A stretch of 64,000 nt of DNA from Imbricaverruca yamaguchii (taxonomy: Eukaryota; Arthropoda; Thecostraca; Neoverrucidae): the NCBI GenBank assembly GCA_034440575.1, contig JAOTOL010001640.1, positions 706,501 to 770,500 on the forward strand, given 5' to 3'. The notes beneath the pieces are model-generated. The model saw only the letters and a list, made by a program, of their open reading frames with translations, searched no databases and was not told where the DNA came from. The position numbers and the translations under genes are program-made. The first letter of the stretch is position 1; every line of letters begins with the position of its first letter. Below, one piece after another: positions 52,805 to 62,152 of this stretch.

Positions 52805-53275
52805 CGGCGCACGTGGCGCCTGGCCGACAGGTCGCTGGAGCCTGGCCGAGAGGGAGGGAGGGCCAGCTGACAGATAGCAGGGGCATGACCGAGAGGGAAG
52901 GCCGGCCGACAGGTCGCTGGAGTCTGGCCGAGAGCGGAGGCCGGCCGACAGATCGCTGGAGCCTGGCCTAGAGGGAGGGCCGGCCGACAGATCGCTGGAG
53001 CCTGGCCGAGAGGGAGGGAGGGCCGGCTGACAGATAGCTGGGGCATGGCCGAGAGGGAGGGAGGGAGGGCCGGCTGACAGATAGCTGGGGCATGGCCGAG
53101 AGGGAGGGCCGGCCGACAGATTCCTGGAGCCTGGCCGAGAGGGAGGGCCGGCCGACAGATTCCTGGAGCCTGGCCGAGAGGGAGGGCCGGCCGACAGATA
53201 GCTGGGGCATGGCCGAGAGGGAGGGCCGGCCGACAGATTCCTGGAGCCTGGCCGAGAGGGAGGGCCGGCGGCCGC
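52805..53275. repeat. GC-rich minisatellite in the CCDC93 3' UTR or flank
   Basis: About 11 units of 36-44 bp with ggccgagagggagggccggc and cgacagatagctggggcat or cgacagattcctggagcct. It begins within 20 bp of the stop codon. Confidence 0.93.
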
Positions 53276-53410
53276 TCACCGCGCCGGATACGGGGCGCCG
53301 GTCGGAGGGGTGTGTGGTGTCTGAACCTCCGGATACGGGGCGCCGGTCGGAGAGGTGTGTGGTGTCTGAACCTCCGGATACGGGGCGCCGGTCGGAGGGG
53401 TGTGTGGTGC
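53275..53410. repeat. 45-bp repeat, three copies
   Basis: The unit ggatacggggcgccggtcgg plus aggggtgtgtggtgtctgaa abuts the preceding array. Confidence 0.9.
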
Positions 53411-53679
53411 CGGAAACGCCGCGGCTGCGACGTTCGGTGAGTGGCGCCGCCTGTGGTGCTTGTCCGGGAGCTCGAGTGGGACCAAGTATCGGAGCGGTGT
53501 CGCCTGTCGGAAGCTGCCTCCGGATGTGCGAATGTGGGTTCGTTCGGAATTATTCCGGATAAGCTGAGGTAATGCATATTTATTGCTACATATCACAATA
53601 CGAGTTACACTCCATTGGTGCGCGTATTCGTCGGTGCGCCCGTATGACGGGCAAGTTATTACCGTCATGAAAAGCATGC

Positions 53680-53798
53680 TCACTAGCGCAGCTCGGGACA
53701 TTTCCAAATCCCGCGGCCCGCCGGCGCCAGCGTGGGCGGCGCCATTAGCCGCGAATGTGCGTAAGTGCGTCGTGTATATAAACAAACAACAAACAAAT
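53680..53798 (+). mobile_element. tRNA-Ser/Leu-like SINE (family A), head-less copy
   Basis: It retains gctcgggacatttccaaatc, gggcggcgccattagccgcg and gtcgtgtatataaacaaaca but lacks the tRNA head, as expected from 5' truncation. Confidence 0.75.
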
Positions 53799-54129
53799 GA
53801 AAAGCATGTTTTTTTTTGGCATTGTGTCCAAGTTTGTTCAGTTGGGCTTCAGAGTGTAAAAGCGACCCATCTGAAGAGAATGGTTGATGGGATAACAAAG
53901 TCGAGAGGAAAAGGCGAAATTTGCGAGCGAGGGCCAGAATCCTGAGCTCTGAATGACCGGGGTGCCCAGTCTGCCTTAGACCCGTCATGTTTTGATACTC
54001 TTGTTTCAGAGCCGCCCTGGCATTTATATAAACTATCACCGTGATGTCCCGAGAGGCGAATTTGAACCTCTCGTTGATTCTTTAATACAACGAAGAATGG
54101 CTCTTAGATGCTCTTGGGTTTTAGACAGT

Positions 54130-54370
54130 GTGAGAAGAAATATACGACCTTCAATATACCAGGAGGTGCTGAGTTTACATCAAAAGTAACGTTAAGGTTT
54201 ACTTTATTACTCAGCGTCTCGGCCAGGGGCCATCGTCAGGAGCCCTGCCGATGGAGTCCACTCCTGACGATGGCCCCTGGCCGAAACGTTGAGTTACAGT
54301 ATAATCCTTAACGTTACTTTTGATGTAAACTCAGCACCTGGTATATTTAAGGTCGTATATTTCTTCTCAC
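54130..54370. mobile_element. Foldback element with roughly 110-bp inverted arms
   Basis: The left arm 54130-54242 (gtgagaagaaatatacgacc ... catcgtcaggag) and right arm 54261-54370 (ctcctgacgatgg ... ggtcgtatatttcttctcac) are inverse copies around an 18-nt loop, with small gaps. No target duplication was recognised. It could be a MITE or a hairpin-type insertion. Confidence 0.85.
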
Positions 54371-55190
54371 GCAATGTCTCATTGATTCATTCTCATTGAT
54401 TCATCGTTCAATTGCAGCTCAGCAAGCAGGAAATGTAAGTATGATGTATACGTGCAACGAAAACGTGAATTTGAAAATATTCAGATGAAGAATGCTCTTG
54501 GCGAGTCGCCAGTCCCAGACTAAGTTATTTGTGAAGACGGCAGTACTTTACCATTCTCGTTTATTACTCTCACATGAACACATTAATGGGGTCACGTTAC
54601 ATTCAACAACTGTTCCATAATCACACGTACCACAATCTCGCCTTGCATTGAATAACTATCATAGTATCACTCGTATCCCCCAATCTCTGCAGGCATATTG
54701 CTGCAACGTTCTAAGATGCGCTATCTTCAACGAGCCTGTGAGCTTGTGCATCACGATATGTCTCGTCATTTTCCGCATTTCTAGTATAGTACACTCGGTG
54801 AAAAATTATACGTTTCTTTAAAGGATCAGTGAATAATGGTCCGGTCCTTGGGGTGACGCCCTTGCGTACAACGGACACATGGCATCACCGTTCTCCCACA
54901 CCGTAGGACCGCCGAGGAACCGAAATTCCCAACAGCTGATGTGATTCCAATCAAGGACCGCACGATACCCGGAAAATTAATCGCCCACTTAACTAAAAGC
55001 GCCCCCGTAAAGCCAAACGGACAAACACATCTGCGTGCAGGGCCTAAGACTAATTAAACAACGCAACAGCTACCAGCGGGCGACGAGCCACTGCGGTACC
55101 CGCGGGTCCGGTGATAGGGGGGACCACCCTGAAATCGATGATGACCCGTGCCTCGTACCCCCAACGCAGGTGTTTCTTTATGGAGGAACA
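54371..55190. other. Spacer, nothing recognised
   Basis: Unique-looking sequence between the foldback and the hAT-like element. No exon with family similarity was seen. Confidence 0.5.
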
Positions 55191-55957
55191 CATGGAAGCA
55201 GGGGCGTCGCCACGGGGGGGGCAGAGGGGGCAATTGCCCCCCTTGCCGTGAGACTGGGGGCGCCCCCCCCACGGAAATTTGAGCAGGCCCCAGGACGAAA
55301 ACGAAACCCCCCAGGACGAAAAGGAGGCCCTCAGGACGAAAAAGAGGCCCCCAGGACAAAAGAAGGTACGTCAGGACGAAAAGGAGGCCCCCAGAAGGAA
55401 AAGGATGCCCTCCAGGACTAAAAGGAGGCCCCCCAGGACGAAAAGGAGGCCCCCAGAATGGAAAGGAGGCCCTCCAGGACGAAAAGGAAGCCCTCCAGGA
55501 CGAAAAGGAAGCCCTCCAGGACGAAAAGGAGGCCCTCCAGGACGAAAAGGAGGCCCTCCAGGGCGAAAAGAGGCCCTCCAGGATGAAAAGGAGGCTCCCA
55601 AGACGAAAAAGAGATTATACAAATTAGGGGCCTCCAGGAGGAGGCCCCTAGTTTGTAAAAAGAGGGCACCCAGGGAGAGGGTAGGAGGCCCCAGAAATCA
55701 AGCGAGTGCTAAATATTGACACAGAGACCCCAGAACGAAAAGGCCACCAGGACGAAAAGGAGGTCCCCATGACGAAAAGGAGGCCCTCCAGGACGAAAAG
55801 GAGGCCCTCCAGTCCTCAGTTTCCCATTCTCGAACCATACTAAGGGCCTAAAAACAATAGGAGGCCCTAACACAATGGAGACCCCTTTTCGGGGGGCAGG
55901 AGGCCCCCTTTCGATTTTTTTTCTCAAGAATTTCGTGGCGACGCCACTGCATGGAGG
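55191..55957. mobile_element. hAT-like MITE carrying an internal minisatellite
   Basis: The element spans 55199-55949. Its ends are caggggcgtcgccacg and the inverse of cagtggcgtcgccacg (15 of 16 bp). It is flanked by CATGGAAG (55191-55198) and CATGGAGG (55950-55957), an 8-bp target duplication with one mismatch. The interior from 55275 to 55840 is a tandem repeat of about 22 bp (caggacgaaaaggaggccct), which creates spurious Lys/Arg/Pro-rich frames. No transposase is present. Confidence 0.88.
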
Positions 55958-56470
55958 GTATACATGAACACATTTGAGACAAATTGTGAATGGATCAGGA
56001 CATTCGCAGATCTTGGTGTGCCTAGACGGGGCACATTTATTGGGGAGGGCTGAACGGTCCGAACGCTTCGGACTCAACTTGGGTGGCGGCGTACATGGCT
56101 CATCCGTGTACAAGGTGACACACAGGCACTACAGCCACTATCGCGACAGGGCTTCTGGCAGAAGTGCGTCCTCCCTGGCTGCCGGGCTCGAAACCGCACC
56201 GCGTCTACACGAACCGCTCGCGGCGCTGGACTTAAAGCATGCACACAGCAGGTGACAGGTACGTGGTGCGTCCGCCGGTGTCGCACCCCCCGGCCGCAGC
56301 TGGTCTGACCGGCGGCGAGCTAATCCCAGCCGTCGGCTCGCGCACACTGACGTCGTCGTGTGCACCACTCCGCTGCGACGGATAACACCAGAGGTCACCA
56401 GTCCGGTGGCCGGTGGTCGTGTCGCGGCGGTGATCCGCGATAGCCCTGTACCGGGCCCCGCCGCCGCCTG

Positions 56471-56557
56471 CTAGCGGCAGCTGCACGCACTGAGACGCGC
56501 CTTCAGTCGCTCGTTCTCGCGAGTTATCTCGTCGATGGTTTCCTGCAAGGCAATGTT
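56471..56557 (-). CDS. PAR-bZIP exon 4, leucine zipper and stop
   Basis: The exon has 28 codons plus TAG in phase 0, after ctccgcag. It encodes [20 protein letters not shown] then RLSACSCR, with leucine/isoleucine heptads continuing from the previous exon. Confidence 0.93.
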   Translation of the reverse strand, partial: NIALQETIDEITRENERLKARLSACSCR

Positions 56558-59025
56558 CTGCGGAGACGGAGATAAGAATGCGGTTACGGCTGCTCAGGCG
56601 GCGTCACTCCAGCTCAAACGCCGCAAAGTTGGGCCAAATCCTGCACATTATAGCCAAAAATTGGGCTAATCCGGGCACATAACGGCCAAGACTTGGGATT
56701 CACCAGGTACACCGCACCGAGACCCTCCCCCCGACACATTCGAGACAGGCACCAGACATCGACTGGCATACCTACTAGATGACGCTGCTGCTTCATACGC
56801 CGGAAGTTTACCCGTCACGTGCATGCCTCACCTCCTTTTCCAGGAACTTTGCTCGCAGTGCGATCTGGTTCTCCTTGAGGCGGCGCGCCTCGCGGGACCG
56901 CTTGGCGGCAGAGTTGTTGCGGTCGCGACGCGACCAGTACTTCTGGTCCTTACGGTGGTCGGGCACCACCTGCAGACACAGCTCGGTTAATGCTCGGGCA
57001 GGTGACATCAGCCGTTGGGAAGAGTGAACGTTGCAAGTTCAATGACCTTCCTGCCAGACGGAAACGGCTCCTGACCGTTGACCCGCACTGACCTGTTTCT
57101 TGGACTTTTTACACATCGGCTGCGGCTTGAGCTCGTCGTCGGAGAAGTGGTGCGTCTGCGGGTGGAAGTCCACGCCGGGTCTGGTGGCCAGCGCCAGCTC
57201 TGACGGCGACACCTCGAACCGGACGGGCACGCGCGGCGCACGGCCGCGCCGGCCTCGGCCCGTGCCGCAGGCTGTCTCGGCTGCACACAGACACCGCTGT
57301 CAGTCGGCAGCGGGGCTGGCCGCTGCTGGGCAATGCTTATGTAAAGGTCGAAGCATACTATAAAATCGTGCTACTTCTACCACGTACCACTCGCCCGGCA
57401 TGGCATTAGTGATGAGCGTATAAGAAAAGCTTAGAGCAGCTCAGACATGAATGCAGCGTTATGCCTTATCTCCCCGGGTGAACATCAAACCACGCTTGCG
57501 AGAGAAACTCGAGCAATCGTTCAGTATGAAACATGCGTGACCAACTGCCTAAAGCAGGGTTAAAATATTGGTTTTTCGTTAGGTGTGAGATGTCGAAACA
57601 AGCGCAATAGGATGTTGAAATTTGTCGTAGAATTCGCGCCACCTAAAATATTTCAAATGTCTTTCAGACTCAACTTTGCGTCAATGGCGTAGACCCCTAT
57701 GAATGCATCTATATCGTTATATCGTCATCGCTATGTCGTTTGTATTCAGATCCATAATTTAGGAACAGCTATATTCGAGATAGGGAGAATAATACCAATT
57801 CTATGGTATGCCATATCACATTATAGGCAATCATTTTACCTGAAATTTCCTTGTGAAATGTGCGTGCGTCACCATTCCTTATCGAGAGCATGAATATGTT
57901 ACTTATGAACGAGATACTGTTAGAAAGGAGACACGAATACTTCATAATCACGCATCAAGGAGCAGGACGTCGATACTCCTTGGAGAAGGATGTCTACTGA
58001 GTGTTCAGAAGGTGGTATATTAAATCATATTTCACGAAGAATGTATCACTGGCTAGAAGACCCGACATCGTTAGCGTGGATACCTCTCGTCCAAATAATC
58101 GTCTTCGGCCGTATTTGTAGAGGCGGCGGCAAGATAGCCCCAACCTGTCCCGGAAGAACGAAATTACGGCCAGTTCATGCTAGAACAATCAGTACTAATA
58201 CCTATAAATCGCCCGGACATAGGCATGATCATTTCAGTTGCGGAGAGTATTATTAATCATGAATACACTACAAGATATAAGCGGAAGATGAAAGCGCCCA
58301 TAGACAACCAAACGTTAAAGTAGACAACCAAAAAAGCTATCTGCAAACGCAACCTCAGGGCGGATCACCAGGTCAAGCGGAGAATCAAATTCAGTCAAAT
58401 TCAGCTGTAAAACAACATTTTTGAGCAGATTTTGTCACTAAGTTACTGTTTCGAACATCGGAATGTACGCAATAACAAATCATGTCTTAATAAGGTTCGA
58501 AGTTTCAAGTCACCATTACGTCTAGTCACTAATGTGACCTGAAGCAATTCAAGAATGCGTGCTTCGGATGCTCTGGGAGCCAAAATACTAAGTTGTGCGA
58601 AACAAACACGGCTAGGTGATGGTTTTTAATGACGATCACGCATGCTGGTTTCTTTTCTGATCATTCTGACACCAGAATCATCGGACTCTGTGTGTTCGTT
58701 TGCGTGAAGTACCGTCGGGCTGGTGGGTCGTCGGCGTCGACGCGGCGGGCGTCGGCGGCACACTGTCGGCCTGCGTCGGTTCCGGCTCTGCGGCCGGCGT
58801 CGGTGGGGCCGCGACCGGCTGTTCGGGACTGGCCAGCAGCGCCCCGGGGCTGGCCGGCGGGCCGGGCGTTGTCGGCGCCGACTGTCCGGGGCTGGCCGGC
58901 GGGCCAGGGGTTGTCGGCGCCGACAGGCCGAGTCCGGTCACTGCGGAGCCGCCCAGCAGCTCGCTGTCGTCCAGCAGCCCCTCCAGGTCGGCGTAATCGA
59001 GCTGGGCGGAGGACGGTGGCGTCAT
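56471..59025 (-). CDS. PAR-type bZIP transcription factor (4 exons listed separately)
   Basis: The DNA-binding region [20 protein letters not shown] followed by [17 protein letters not shown] and a leucine zipper is that of PAR-bZIP factors (HLF/TEF/DBP; Pdp1 in Drosophila). These bind TTAYGTAA-type sites and in insects act in the circadian clock, growth and metabolism. The PAR segment upstream reads [19 protein letters not shown], matching RFSEEELKPQPMIKKARK. Using the ATG at 59025 the protein is about 241 residues: a Pro/Ala/Thr-rich N-terminus (104), the PAR domain exon (63), the basic region exon (46) and the zipper (28). All phases agree. An alternative 5' exon splicing to 59040 is possible. 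Which PAR paralogue this is cannot be settled. Confidence 0.92.
56832..56969 (-). CDS. PAR-bZIP exon 3, basic region
   Basis: The exon has 138 nt and 46 codons in phase 0, between gtctgcag and gtgagg. It encodes [20 protein letters not shown] then [20 protein letters not shown] and KFLEKE. The NN-x-AAKRSR core contacts DNA. Asp in RRDRNN replaces the Arg/Lys usual in RRRKNN, a charge change next to the DNA-contacting face. Confidence 0.97.
57093..57280 (-). CDS. PAR-bZIP exon 2, PAR domain
   Basis: A 188-nt exon between gtgtgcag and gtcagt. It encodes [20 protein letters not shown] then [20 protein letters not shown] and [22 protein letters not shown] in one frame. SELAL and F-P...H-FS-x-xELKPQPM are PAR-domain landmarks. 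Confidence 0.93.
57300..58712. other. PAR-bZIP intron 1
   Basis: Mostly AT-rich. It holds copy B of the interspersed repeat at 57558-58035. Nothing else is recognised. Confidence 0.6.
57558..58035 (+). repeat. Interspersed repeat of unknown class, copy B
   Basis: The start block is ggtttttcgttaggtgtgag / atgtcgaaacaagc and the end block ggatgtctactgagtgttca / gtggtatatta. It shares both ends with 27474-27775 but is about 180 bp longer inside. Confidence 0.6.
58713..59025 (-). CDS. PAR-bZIP exon 1, Pro/Ala-rich N-terminus
   Basis: ATG at 59025 opens [20 protein letters not shown], then Pro/Ala/Thr-rich sequence with two [13 protein letters not shown] repeats, ending HQPD plus one base before gtactt. 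The phase fits exon 2. The acidic-hydrophobic [15 protein letters not shown] could be an activation motif. The frame continues upstream to an acceptor-like ccccag at 59041, so this may be an internal exon. The donor is weak. Confidence 0.65.
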
Positions 59026-59059
59026 CACACAGCACGCCGGCTGGGGAACACACAGCTTT

Positions 59060-62010
59060 GTACGAAACAAAGCGATTCACTTGCAAACAGAGCGATTCAA
59101 CTGCCAAGTTGAATCGCTTTGTCGTAAGGGACAAAGCGTCTCAAGTAAGGGAAACGCCTAGTGGGTATGCCTAGTAACCATTAAAATGTTCCCATGAGCG
59201 CCACTGCGATGAGCAATTACTAAACGGTGACATCTGTATTGAATCGCAGTTAAAGGCTACTCCAGTCTCATATTGATTGGCACTGAAGCTCTGCCAGTTG
59301 GTAAGTCTCGCGGTGGCCTTGTATACCTTGAGGTCGGTGCTCGCAGGAGACATTCCCCAAATGTTGGGGCCGAGAAATGCCGCCTGAGCGTCCAGGCCCG
59401 CCCACGGGTCATTGTCCTTTTCTTTGGCTGTGGACCAGGTAAACACCCACGTCAGGCCGGCACAACGCACTGCTGCCAACTGTTGCACCAAAACTTGACA
59501 AACCGAAAATTAAAAACATAAAACCTAATTGTTAACCTCGTTACCCCTCGTTTACCCCCTCGTTTACCCCCTCGTTTACCCCCTCGTTTACCTATGGATC
59601 AGAATGCCATGACGAGCCCCAAACGAGACCAAAACCCAATGGATGGACGGCGGATGGAGCACCTGCCCGCGACCATCTGTTTCGCCACGGAACAAATTGG
59701 TCACTCATATCTACTTTGTTCCGTCAGAGCCTACGTTTCGGGATGGGCATATGCACCCTGGTATATCAGAATACCACCAACACTAGGGGGGTTTTACAAT
59801 GGGACTGGCGGTAAAGCGTCAGCACCTTCAGAAGAGGTAGAAGGTCAGGATGCACAAGCATACGAGCTCGATATCTCGCAAGGACTCCATGATTGGAAAG
59901 GTTCGAGCAACCAAAAACGGTAATTCTACCTTGAGTTGGTTGAGAAATGTCTATTTCCCCGTTAGAGTTCAAGGCGGTGAGCATTATGTATAAACCGAGT
60001 ATCATGTTGGCCTTCATTGACAGGGAAAGAATATAAATTGAATGGACATTTTAATGATAACTCGAGCTATCGATCCTATGCCATTGTCAAGTCTAAACGA
60101 TGGTTTAGAACCGGAAGCCAGAGTCATTAATGAAGTGTTACTTTGCTCAATTTTTATTATTTCCACGTTAATGAAGGCCAACTAAATACTCGATGTTTAC
60201 CTAATGTGTTTTTTACCGTAACCTCCACCTTAGATTAACTTTCGCCGTGCAATAGCAATATAACGGAGGAGCACACTGTCAGCTCTCTCCTCGTAAGAAA
60301 CAATGCCAAAATTATGATTTGTTGACCACGACAAGTCTGAGTCACATCAAGTTCCGTCTAGCATTAACAGTCATTTTTGTCGCCAGATGCGTCGAGCCTG
60401 TGCGAGCCCGAAATCGGTATCGATGATCTTGCCTGACGTAACACTGAGATGGCCCAAGGTTATTGCTTGCATCATTCAGCAGAGCAGCTGAAAACCATTA
60501 TATAATGGCTCCAGGCCGGGATGAGGAGCTGCGAAGAAACCAACTGATCAAAGGTCCGACTGATCGCAGGCGGCCTGGGGAGGGCGGCAGCGGATTGGGG
60601 GCAGTTCCTTGCATCTCTTTTTGGACGCACATGCCACAAACATGCTTCCTGCACTCCGAACGAAGACAGCTCCGCCACAAATCCGAGGTGCCGCCCTTTC
60701 GATCCAGGTTCTGCCGCCCCTTCCCCGCTCCACCAACTGCTTCGGACAAACCCAAGTTGTCACCCTTTCAATTGACATCCCACCGTCCCTTCGAGACACC
60801 TCACACCAATGGAGTTCGTGCCCGTCCCCTCCTAACAAATCCTCGGATTCGGACCTGTTCAACACTGTCTGCCTGGTTTAGTGGGAACGATAGTACTCAA
60901 AACTAAAACTGAAGGTAACTCACCACATCTGTTTATGTTTCAATTATTTCGCTGACCCATCATGCCAGTTACGAAAGCGATGTTTCAGGAACGGGCGTGT
61001 CGTTTACCGGTATTCGGATTTGTATGGACAGTCGGGAGAGTATTGCACATGCTCGCAGATGAGTTGCTTGGTAACATTGCTCCTAACAGCACACTCTTGT
61101 TCCACAGGGTCCTCACCATTCCTGCTCTGCCGTCCGCCACACCTGACCTCGCGATCCGCCACTGGACCATCCTCAGGTCTCAAACGTTTCCTAATCGTTC
61201 AACCTGGTACAACCCAACTAAGTGCAGATTCATGGCATTTAATCAAACAGGCACCTTTTTGCATTTGACCCAAGCCAGCCTATTCCAGCGCAATTTGCCC
61301 CGAGACTCAAAATAGAGGGCTCATGCACGAGACGACCATACACTCAACAGCACCGGCGATAACGCAGTTGTTCTTCAGTCGGTCGTACTGGTGAGATACT
61401 GGATTACCTGAATCGCGGTGGTGAGAGAGGTACCGGGTTACGCTCCGAACCAAGGGCAAGCACAGCTCATCTTAGTCCTGCTATCCGGGTGAAGGGATGT
61501 GGGTGATGCAAGCGTTGTGACCCCCGGAAAAGGCGCGCGGTAGCGTGCCGATATTTGAACATTATAGTACTGAAAGTAGCTTATGCTAACTGGTGGTACG
61601 TTATTTGCAGATCTTCTGATAAATCAAACTGGCCGGGTTGTGACGTTACTGAGTAATATAATAAAGTCCTTTCTTCGACAGTGTTCGGTGTATTTTACAG
61701 AAGCGGCCAACCACGGTGATCCACGGCAGGGAGATACATAAGGCCATTTTAGAGTGAGGAATCGAAGGATGAACTAGAAATTGGAGCAGTGGTGCAACAT
61801 TACCGTGAGTCAGCAATGGGAGGCGTGCGAGATGGAAAGCAGTAGGATGGCACGGGGCCTCATACTACCTACACGGTAAAAAAAATCGTTCGTTGGAACA
61901 CAGCCAATAGTGAGTAAATATACAACATTTGATTAATAGAAAATAAACGTTTCGAACATAATGAATCATGCAGAATCATTATCAGTTGCATGTCAACTGC
62001 ACAAACCCAC
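59060..62010. other. Intergenic or upstream region, nothing recognised
   Basis: No exon or transposon is supported. It includes a 12-bp hairpin at 59091-59118, a ccccctcgttta repeat at 59538-59592, and an open frame at 60463-60906 with no recognisable similarity. Confidence 0.5.
59538..59592. repeat. Repeat of 12-13 bp, four to five copies
   Basis: ccccctcgttta in tandem. Confidence 0.9.
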
Positions 62011-62152
62011 CTGGTATGAGAGGATTCCTCTTCAGGAGATCCTCATTTTCTTCCAGAATGGACTGAATGGTAAAGCCCATAGTACAGGTTGTCTTCACTG
62101 CAGGAAATTCATTGCTCATTGTGGTTATCTGGTCGATGTTCAGACACAGCGA
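62011..62152 (-). CDS. Well-formed exon of an unidentified gene
   Basis: On the minus strand 142 nt lie between ataattgcag and gtgggt, open in one frame through the whole exon: SLCLNIDQITTMSNEFPAVK then TTCTMGFTIQSILEENEDLL and KRNPLIP. Amino acid use is protein-like. FTIQSIL resembles an eh1-type Groucho-binding pattern (F-x-I-x-x-IL), but on that alone no family can be named. No partner exon was found nearby; they may lie outside the window. Confidence 0.45.

Noticed and set aside
52525..53577. Minus-strand frame of 350 codons over the CCDC93 end
   Set aside because: It runs antisense through the true terminal exon and the GC-rich 3' minisatellite. It is repetitive and Pro/Ala/Arg-rich.
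55035..55719. Lys/Arg/Pro/Gly-rich frames of 128 and 146 codons
   Set aside because: They are translation of the 22-bp repeat inside the hAT-like MITE, with no conserved domain.
58629..59174. Plus-strand frame of 181 codons
   Set aside because: It is antisense to the bZIP N-terminal exon. High GC keeps it open, and it has no domain.
60463..60906. Open frame of 147 codons (MAPGRDEELRRNQ...)
   Set aside because: It has no similarity I recognise, no splice or codon support, and overlapping open frames on the other strand. It could be a transposon scrap but is unsupported.
62011..62152. Assignment of the orphan exon to SS18-like proteins
   Set aside because: TIQSILEENEDLL recalls the SS18 N-terminal helix, but the diagnostic YQNxGK and NLVYLATIAD stretches are absent.
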